Origin: Tridacna crocea
Taxonomy: Eukaryota; Mollusca; Bivalvia; Cardiida; Cardiidae
Assembly: GCA_943736015.1 (NCBI GenBank)
Contig: OX031061.1
Coordinates: 59,340,192-59,404,191, forward strand
Length of the DNA: 64,000 bases
Direction of reading: 5' to 3'
Of the stretch, positions 57,864-64,000 are shown in pieces (position 1 is the stretch's first letter; the number at the start of each line of letters is the position of its first letter). A program made the translations under genes and the position numbers. Below the pieces are notes generated by a model. That model was not told where the DNA came from and searched no databases. It worked only from the letters and a program-made list of their open reading frames with translations.

Positions 57864-58154
57864 TACATATCATCTGTCGACGCCTTCATTTTGGACCAGC
57901 CTAAAACTTTGATGTCTAGTTTATTACGTATCATCAAAATTTCAAGGTAAAAATTATTCCATTTCATGAATGTAATAGATAACTTATTTAACTACATGTA
58001 CTTTATTTGTGTTGTTTGTTGGCATGGTTGTACATTGAAGTATAATTTGCCTTGTTTCTGTGCGTGATTGTGTTTGTGATGGTATCACCATTATTTAAGG
58101 TACATTGCATCAGATAGTGTGCCTATCCATACTTTCCTGGAATTTCTTTTACCA

Positions 58155-58383
58155 TTAACCGTTTAACCAACATGACATTTCTATGGTATTTCTAACTGAC
58201 CCTAAATAACAGCAAGGATGAAGCCATTTCTTATGTGTATATGACACCTTTTGAAGGTGTAGAAAACATTGTGGCAGAAGGTAAAATTGCTCGTCACGAG
58301 CAATTTCACCTTTTGCCACAATGTTTTCTAAAGGCTCCTACAAGCAATGCGTAGAAATGAGTATCTATGGAGTAAAGGGTTAA
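58155..58383 (+). mobile_element. TTAA-bounded hairpin MITE, second subfamily, full copy
   Basis: 229 bp from TTAA to TTAA, the same length as first-subfamily copies. The central palindrome is different: ATTGTGGCAGAAGGTAAAAT then TGCTCGTCACGAGCAATTTC continuing to CACCTTTTGCCACAAT. The right end is GGAGTAAAGGGTTAA. Confidence 0.7.
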
Positions 58384-58553
58384 TTCACACAATATTCTTC
58401 CGAAGCCACGTGTTGCTTTCCCTAATAAGCATGGTCAAAACAATGATCGGGGTGAGAGAGGAATGAATCCAGTCGCAATAACTATCATCACACACTGGAA
58501 TGAAATTGACAGAGCTTGGGATTTGAAACCAGCCCTTCCCTGGTCTCAAGTCC
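58384..58553 (-). repeat. SINE-like fragment, antisense
   Basis: The complement contains CAAATCCCAAGCTCTGTCAA, ATTCATTCCTCTCTCACC and AACACGTGGCTTCGGAAGA, matching the body of the other SINE copies in this window. Confidence 0.5.
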
Positions 58554-58782
58554 TTAACCCTTTACCACACAATTCCAACTTTAGACAACCCTGAGAAAAA
58601 AGCCTTTTGAAAACATTGTAGGAAAAGGAGAAAATGCTGGAAACCAGCATTTTCTCCTTTTCCCACAATGTTTTCTTCCTTTCTTAAAACAAATTTAAAT
58701 TTTTTAGTCACATTTGTTTTGGCGTCTGCAAATGCTTTCGATTTGGAACAGTCTAAAATTTTGTCGTTTGGTAAAGAGTTAA
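58554..58782 (+). mobile_element. TTAA-bounded hairpin MITE, best-preserved copy
   Basis: 229 bp from TTAACCCTTTACCACACAAT to TTTGGTAAAGAGTTAA. The central hairpin is almost perfect: ACATTGTAGGAAAAGGAGAA, AATGCTGGAAACCAGCATTT and TCTCCTTTTCCCACAATGT. It is a good consensus seed for the family. Confidence 0.8.
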
Positions 58783-59067
58783 GTCATTTTAACAGACCTA
58801 AGGCAAATGTTTGGCCGAGTTGAGAGTGAAATGTTGTGTCAACTAAAGGATATGAGAATGTTCCTTAAGTCTATAGATATATTGGAAAAATAGGTCTTAA
58901 GTAACAAACTCAATAGACTTGAGCAAAGTAAGAGATTTAAGTTTTTTCGTAAATCTGGGCCTTGGTGAAATAATGGGAAAACCTGAATAGAAGAGCTTTT
59001 GCCCTGGTATGACTGAAATATTTTTAATAATAAAGCACCATTCAGGCAAACAAAATGATACACATAC

Positions 59068-59131
59068 CTGTTTTCACCAAGATTCCTTTCATACCAGCTT
59101 GGATTGCACCACAAACATCATCTCTGGCGTC
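59068..59131 (-). CDS. HDHD2: HDHD2 exon (metal-binding loop, motif IV)
   Basis: Minus-strand exon of 64 bp between acceptor GTTGAAG and donor ACAG|GTATGT; phase 0 in, phase 1 out. It reads DARDDVCGAIQAGMKGILVKTG, matching the HDHD2 segment in which GDD..DDVGGAQ forms HAD motif IV (acidic Mg2+-binding loop). The first D of the exon follows MIGD from the exon at 59968, completing GDDARDD. The GG pair of the family is CG here. HDHD2 is a haloacid dehalogenase-like hydrolase related to LHPP; its substrate is not well established. The next and last exon is not found to the left within the window. Confidence 0.85.
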
Positions 59132-59519
59132 CTTCAACATGAAATCAAGCAATTGTTACTGGTATACTCTAACCCTTTGCCACACAATCCCAAGTGTTCA
59201 TGATCCTGACCGAGGCAACTTCTGAAAACACATTGGGAAAAGGAGAAAATGCTAGTTACCATAATTGTTTCCTTTTCCTACAATGTTTTCTACTGCAACA
59301 AAGACAGAATTCATTATATAAGCGAAATTCTTCTTACATAATGAACTTGAGTCCAAAATTTTTACAAAGACAACTTTTGAAAATACAGCGGGAAAAGGAT
59401 AAAAATGCTGGTAACCAGCATTTTTCTCTTTTTCCCACAATGCTGTCTACCTCAACAAAGACAGAATTCATCATTTAAGCAAATTTTGTATGTTGTTATT
59501 GTTTGGTAAAGTGCTCCAA

Positions 59520-59695
59520 ATAGCTTTCTTTCCAAGCCACCGGCTGCTCTTCCACATAACAATTGTTAATAGTCAGCAGTGGGAGAAGAAATAATCAGGT
59601 CCTCTGAAAGAAAATGGCCAAGCCAGGGATTGAACCCGAACCCCCCCCCAAGTCTTGCATGCTACTGACCTAAGCCACCAGGATTTGGCTAGAGA
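59520..59695 (-). repeat. SINE-like element, antisense
   Basis: The complement has a tRNA-like head (GGTGGCTTAGGTCAGTAGC, GGGTTCAATCCCTGG) followed by TTCTCCCACTGCTGACTA, AACAATTGTTATGTGGAAG and AGCAGCCGGTGGCTTGGAAA. It lies in an HDHD2 intron. Confidence 0.65.
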
Positions 59696-59774
59696 GTTTA
59701 TTACAGGAGACCACTCCTTCATGTATAGCTTTGTCCCGATTTAAATATGATACCTGACAACTGCGTCAAAGAGA

Positions 59775-59870
59775 AAACTATTTGGCTCAGTGGTTATGAT
59801 ATTGGTCTTTTAATCCTCAAAAAACGACGATATTTGTCCCTTCAAGGGTTCAAACTTACAGACTTTGTTT
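59775..59870 (+). repeat. tRNA-like SINE head
   Basis: TTTGGCTCAGTGGTTATG resembles an A-box, a CTTTTAATC loop would correspond to a lysine-type anticodon region, and AAGGGTTCAAACTTACAG resembles a B-box. The arms do not pair well enough for a functional tRNA. Confidence 0.4.
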
Positions 59871-59967
59871 GTAAGAAGTTAAACAGCAATTTCTTCTTTC
59901 CTCTCCAATACTCTCATTTAGTAATTCTTTACCACACATTTCCCTTCCTTCAAGTACAAATACTTAC

Positions 59968-60101
59968 ATCCCCAATCATCACACAGTCATCTGGTGTCAC
60001 ATCGAATTCTGAAACAGCGGAGAGAAAAAATGACTTCTCTGGCTTGCCTACAACTTCAGCCTGGGAATCTGCTGCAAATTCCAAAGCCGAGACAAAGGGG
60101 C
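59968..60101 (-). CDS. HDHD2: HDHD2 exon (catalytic lysine, motif III)
   Basis: Minus-strand exon of 134 bp between CCCTTTGCAG and GGGGAT|GTAAGT; phase 1 in, phase 0 out. It reads GPFVSALEFAADSQAEVVGK then PEKSFFLSAVSEF and TPDDCVMIGD. VVGKPEK carries the conserved HAD motif III lysine. MIGD starts motif IV, completed by the next exon. The frame joins exactly to the exons at 60854 and 59068. The overlapping plus-strand ORF (59747-60166) is its antisense shadow. Confidence 0.92.
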
Positions 60102-60162
60102 CTGCAAAGGGAGGGACAAAAATGGTTCACAAACATACCTCCAAAGTTATCAGTCTTGTAAT

Positions 60163-60512
60163 TTAACTCTTTACCAAACAAAATTTTAGACCTGCCCAAT
60201 ATGAAAGCATTTGCAGTGACAACATAAACGTGGTTGAAAAATTGAAATTTGTTTTTGGAAGGGTAGAAAACATAGTGGAAAACGGAGAAAATGCTGGTCA
60301 CCAGAATTTTCTTCTTTTCTCACAATGTTTTCAAAAGGCTTCTTGCACATGATCGTTACCAAACAAAAATATTCTGAACTAGTCCAAACTGAAAGCATTT
60401 GCAGACAGTATAAATATGAATCAACATTTGAAATTTGATTTGGGAAGGGTAGAAAACATTGTGGAAAAATGAGAAAATGCTGGTTACCAGGGGTTGTTTG
60501 GTAAAGGGTTAA
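60163..60512 (-). mobile_element. Composite hairpin-MITE pair in an HDHD2 intron
   Basis: Starting TTAACTCTTTACCAAACA and ending GTTTGGTAAAGGGTTAA, this stretch contains two consecutive reverse-oriented copies (GAAAGCATTTGCAG occurs twice). The second copy has lost its right hairpin arm (GAGAAAATGCTGGTTACCAG runs straight into the terminal repeat). Confidence 0.55.
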
Positions 60513-60853
60513 TGGATATCATCATTTTCCCCTTTTTCCACAATATTTCAAGCATCTGTGCCAAGCTTCATGTTTCCTGACTTTTTATTTTCAGTGAAGA
60601 CTGGTCTCATACTAATTTTTAGTAACTGATTAAGAGTTAACAGAAAATGGAAAGTGTTTCAAATGATGCAATTTGTCCTAGAGGAGAAAAGGAAACATTG
60701 TGGGAAAAAGGAGAAAATGGTTACCAGCATTTTCTCCTTTACCCACAGTGTTTTCAAAACCCTCCTTCCTGAGGCTAATTAAAACAAAGGATATGTAAAA
60801 CAAAGGACAGTAAATAGTTCAACAAAAAGGCAAATATAAGAACACTTACAAAC

Positions 60854-60936
60854 CTGGACCCAAGGCAAGGCCATCCTTCTTCTTGAAATATCTTGCTTTG
60901 TGAATTGCTATAAGGCGGGCACCATTCAGAAGTAAC
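60854..60936 (-). CDS. HDHD2: HDHD2 exon (cap domain to core junction)
   Basis: Minus-strand exon of 83 bp between TTTAAAG and CCAG|GTTTGT; phase 2 in, phase 1 out. It reads [20 protein letters not shown] then [25 protein letters not shown] is a hallmark stretch of HDHD2 proteins (established family knowledge) and separates this gene from the paralogue LHPP. It joins in frame with the exon at 62446 (AG+G gives Arg) and with the exon at 60101 (G+GC gives Gly). Confidence 0.92.
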
Positions 60937-62445
60937 CTTTAAATACAATCAATTTAAAGGTGAGAGTATTTAAGAAATAATCTTTCTATTGTGGTTTATC
61001 GTAAATCATAGCTGTGAGTTATGGAGAATGATAGATAATTATACGAGGTCGATAGCCCAAGTGGTTTATTCACTGGTCTATTGCACGATAAACCACGTTA
61101 GAAGCATCCTAGGGAGACCTGATGTTCTTGCTCCAGGTCAATGTTACAGCTCCTGTCAACTGAACGTACCCACTCCAGGTAAAAACATGGCCGCATCCAA
61201 AACTTTTGCTAGGTAAGCACCAAAATTTGCTTCTTTAACAATTAGATGAATAGATGAATGTCTGGGATGTCAATGCATATTTCTGGCCAATTTTCCTTTT
61301 CTAATTGTCCATTCTTTAGTTTTTTTTTTCTTTGGTAAATCAGTAGGGTTCAAGTTTTGAAAAAGCAACTGCCAGTTTTAAGAAAAAAAAAATCTAACCA
61401 ACAATGCAGACTAAATTGCTTAAACATAGAAAAAAGACTACTAATGTATGGATGGACAAACAATGGTAACCATGATATGACCATAGGGGTTCATAATTTG
61501 ACTCCTGTCACCCATAGACTATATGTAGCATAATCAAGGGATTTAACTATTCAGCCTGTTACTTGCCCCCAATTACAAAAAAGCAATACATGTATCTTTT
61601 CTTCACTAACAGTTATTTTCCTTGTTCTTTTGACAACTGAGAGCTAAAACATTTTTCTACCAGATAAACACAACTGAATGTCATTTGCTAATACACTGGC
61701 TGCTACAGTAGCTCGAATTTGTTAACTCCCTCAAAAATCTGGGCAATTCACAAGGGTTCACACATCCGTTTTTAAGATATAAAATACACTTTAGATCCAA
61801 TAAAACATAATATTAGTGGATTTCCTATCAAGATACAAATTTCAAACAGCTGCAGACATCTTGTGTCATGTGACATTGTTTGGAACAAGAAATTTCATTG
61901 GTTGATATGTACTAACAGTCGTGCATTCAGCCAATTAAATTTCGTACAGCTGCTCACACGATTATCATGCGACAATGTTTGGATCGAGAAATTTCATTGG
62001 TTTATATGCGCGAACGGCAGTGTCAATTGTACGAACTCTGAAAAGTCAATGGTGAAGATTTTTTAGCAAGTTTACAAGTTTGAAGGATTGTAGCAGCCAG
62101 ACTGCATTAGTCTCTGACAAACAGTTTTTCTAGTAGAGAAATGATTTAGCTATCAGTTATCCAAAGAATAAGGAAAATACCTGTTAGCGTAGAAAAGATA
62201 TGTTGCTTTTTTTTGTAATTTGGGCGAGTAATGGGCCTCACACAGTTAAATCCCTTGATTATACTATATAGTCTATGGGTGCCAGGAGTCAAACCACAGA
62301 CCCCTATGGATATGACAAGTTCTATTGCCAGTAAAGCTAAAAATCAACACATAGATTGATTACACAATCCATTCAATGCTCTGCTCTCTTGTACATTTTA
62401 CTCATACATCCTGAATACTTTGTCAAAAATTAATAACAAATTTAC
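60937..62445. other. HDHD2 intron
   Basis: It contains a duplicated stretch, AATTTCATTGGTTGATATG at 61888 and AATTTCATTGGTTTATATG at 61990, each preceded by TCATGTGACA or TCATGCGACA, about 100 bp apart. An inverted pair lies near 61502-61545 (CACCCATAGACTATATG-type) and 62255-62290 (ATATAGTCTATGGGTG), giving an inverted repeat with arms about 750 bp apart. No exon was seen. Confidence 0.5.
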
Positions 62446-62530
62446 CTAAAGGCTTCATTCATGCTATCATAGTTGAACTTATCTGGTGCTAATCCAATCA
62501 GTACAGCATCCTTTGTACCTATGCCAATAC
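62446..62530 (-). CDS. HDHD2: HDHD2 exon (upstream cap region)
   Basis: Minus-strand exon of 85 bp between TTTGTTGCAG and TTTAG|GTAAAT; phase 1 in, phase 2 out. It reads GIGTKDAVLIGLAPDKFNYD then SMNEAFR. The block AVLIGLAPDKFNYD.MNEAF matches the HDHD2 segment leading into RLLLDGA of the next exon. It is the most 5' exon of the gene that can be called with confidence. The preceding exons, with the nucleophile motif near the N-terminus, are presumably to the right of the window or hidden in the rearranged 62.9-64 kb stretch. Confidence 0.9.
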
Positions 62531-62596
62531 CTGCAACAAAAATGACTTGTTACAGACATTGTAATCAGGCCAACTTGAGTAAACCAGTGAATTGTC

Positions 62597-62800
62597 TTAA
62601 CTCTTTACCACATAATCCCAACTTTTATGGACCCTGAGAGAGAAAGCTTTTGAAAACATTGTGGAAAAAGGAGAAAATGCTGGTGGCCAGCATTTTCTCC
62701 TTTTTCCACAATGTTTTCTACCCTATCAAAGACACAAATCATCATTTCAGCTACATCTGTCATCTGTAAATGCTTTCATTTGGCAACTGTTCTTAAATAA
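62597..62800 (+). mobile_element. Hairpin MITE in HDHD2 5' intron
   Basis: The left end is TTAACTCTTTACCACATAAT. The hairpin GAGAAAATGCTGG...CCAGCATTTTCTCC is perfect around GTGGCC. The right end is decayed near CTGTAAATGCTTTCATTTGG and has lost its TTAA. Confidence 0.65.
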
Positions 62801-62969
62801 TTTACACTCGATTTTTTTATCGAGTGCTTGAAATTTCACATCTCAATATCCATTCTGACTCCCCATTTTGCAGTAAATATGCAGGAATTTTGAATCCTGA
62901 ATAGAACTGAGACACTGGGACAGACATTTTAGCTGGTGGAAACATATTACCTTCAGTCTGAAGACTTGC

Positions 62970-64000
62970 ACCGATGTAATTTTTGTTACTTGTCTCCACA
63001 TGCCTTCAAAGCAAGGTTCATCAAAAGTATCTGGAATTAACATAATTTTGGGTCTAGGACATTTGCCCCCCCACACTTTTGCCCCCCGGACTTCTGCCCC
63101 CAGACTTTTGCCCCCTTACGACACCTGCCACCTGGTCGTTTGCCCCCCGGACATCTGCCAACCTAGGACATCTGCCCCCTTAGGACATGTGCCCCCTTAG
63201 GAAATGTGTCCCCCAGACATCTGCCCCCTTAGGAAATCTGCCCTCTGGACATCTGCCCCCCTCAAGCTCCTTTAAGGGACATTCTCAAAAAAGCAACTTT
63301 GGGATATACAATGTACATATATTTTGTAACATGATAATTTTGACTGGCACTATGAAAAAGACTTCTCTAAGATTTATCATTAACTGCTATTTTGCTGAAA
63401 ATCTTTGGCTGATTAATTGATTTCAGTTTTAATATCAAACTTCCAGTATAATAACTATAGACTCAGTTACTCATCTGGCATGCTTGGTGTAAAACCCGAT
63501 TAAAAATCTTTTTTTGCATTTTAAGAAAAATAAAGTAAAATTCAGGATGTTATTAGTTCTTCAACATCATTTAGAAGAGGCTTATCGTTTCCCAGGAGGC
63601 AGTTGTCCTACCAGGGCAAATGTCTGGGGGATGTCCTAAGGGGGCGAATGTCAGGGGCAGATGTCCTATGGGGGCAAATGTCCGGTTGGCAGATCCAGGG
63701 GCAGATGTCCTGATGAGGCAGATGTCCTATGGGGGCAAATGCCCAGGGGGCAGGTGTCGTAAGGGGGCAAGAGTCTGGGAGCAAAAGTCCGGGGGGCAGA
63801 TGTCTAGGGGGCAAATGTCCCGTTACTCATAATTTTACCATCATCTTTTTAAATAAAAAATAGCTGTTTGAACAGATGATAGTAAAATCATATTACATTG
63901 TAATTCCCGATACTTTTGGTGAATATTGCTTTGAAAGCATTCGGAGAACAAAAATAGCTCTGATGCTATTTTTGTTACTTATCTCCACATGCCTTCAAAG
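62970..64000. other. Three copies of a short conserved open stretch around the foldback
   Basis: On the minus strand at about 62980-63050 the sequence reads KIMLIPDTFDEPCFEGMWRQ then VTKI. A plus-strand relative at about 63880-63955 reads IVIPDTFGEYCFESIRRTKI. A further minus-strand copy enters from the window edge (63962-64000, CFEGMW then a stop). KIML....D....P.FEG could align with the HDHD2 segment just before the exon at 62446 (the family has MLLVDD.....F.G), but no GT donor fits the required phase. It may instead be a dispersed repeat. Confidence 0.35.
63055..63830. repeat. Foldback built from GGACATCTGCCCCC-type units
   Basis: The left arm (about 63055-63262) consists of degenerate tandem units of 14-17 bp such as GGACATCTGCCCCCTTA. 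The right arm (about 63603-63828) carries the reverse complement. Matching blocks TTACGACACCTGCC and GGCAGGTGTCGTAA fix the pairing. A loop of about 340 bp of ordinary sequence separates the arms. CATAATTTT stands just outside both ends (about 63041 and 63826), a possible 9 bp target duplication. ORFs at 63000-63200 (+) and 63608-63832 (both strands) are repeat translations. Confidence 0.7.

Noticed and set aside
58128..58160. GGAAAGTATGG text considered as the start of the missing last HDHD2 exon (GKY)
   Set aside because: It reaches a stop after one further codon and matches the CTCCAGGAAAGTATG block of the SINE family instead.
59747..60166. 139-codon plus-strand ORF
   Set aside because: Overlaps the minus-strand HDHD2 exon at 59968-60101 and is its shadow.
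63000..63832. Pro/His/Ala-rich ORFs on both strands
   Set aside because: Translations of the GGACATCTGCCCCC repeat units.
1..64000. CRISPR array or bacterial operon
   Set aside because: Repeats are eukaryotic interspersed or tandem elements; no spacer-repeat pattern, no ribosome binding sites and genes are split by introns.

Overview
This window is eukaryotic, animal and almost certainly from a bivalve mollusc, probably a heterodont clam or mussel of the Dreissena/Mercenaria type (inference). It is AT-rich with short split exons, GT-AG introns and dense non-autonomous repeats. The repeats include CCGTCCGT-headed elements with 150-170 bp tandem cores, tRNA-derived SINEs and palindromic elements with a GCCTGCGCAG core. 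No prokaryotic operons, CRISPR arrays or ribosomal RNA genes are seen. Most long open frames here lie inside repeats; the real exons were found by reading splice sites and codon phase.

Region 1 (1-12 kb) is intergenic and repetitive. Region 2 (12.2-22.6 kb, + strand) encodes the ectodomain and membrane segment of a type I immunoglobulin-superfamily receptor. Six Ig-like domain exons and one transmembrane exon are all bounded by phase 1 introns, so they splice into one frame. The first exon with a signal peptide was not found. Region 3 (22.6-33 kb) is a large repeat-filled intron.

Region 4 (32.9-51.6 kb, + strand) is the most unusual part. The cytoplasmic tail of the receptor is present as three successive cassettes. 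Each cassette has a 73 bp exon (a), an alternative terminal exon (b) and a 49 bp terminal exon with its own stop (c), in the same order and phase and with shared intron sequence. Cassettes 2 and 3 carry YEN and YEA(I/V) tyrosine motifs. Cassette 1 has lost both tyrosines (HED, SEA) but has gained a YYDNY end. The layout suggests one ectodomain that can be joined to several signalling tails.

Region 5 (53.7-57.1 kb, - strand) is a broken Ty3/gypsy-class LTR retrotransposon. It has one 529 bp LTR, a proline-tRNA-type primer site, and one ORF ordered gag, protease, integrase with no reverse transcriptase between protease and integrase. This matches the Gmr1-like gene order. The integrase is cut before its catalytic glutamate.

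Region 6 (59-62.5 kb, - strand) holds four exons of HDHD2, a haloacid-dehalogenase-fold phosphatase. They join in frame with no gap; the 5' exons and last exon are not seen in the window. Their introns are full of TTAA-bounded hairpin elements, and the right edge holds a GC-rich foldback structure.

Repeat families account for most of the remaining sequence. They include a TTAA-bounded family of about 229 bp with a perfect central hairpin, long foldback elements with visible target duplications, SINEs, broken LINE copies and tandem-core elements.
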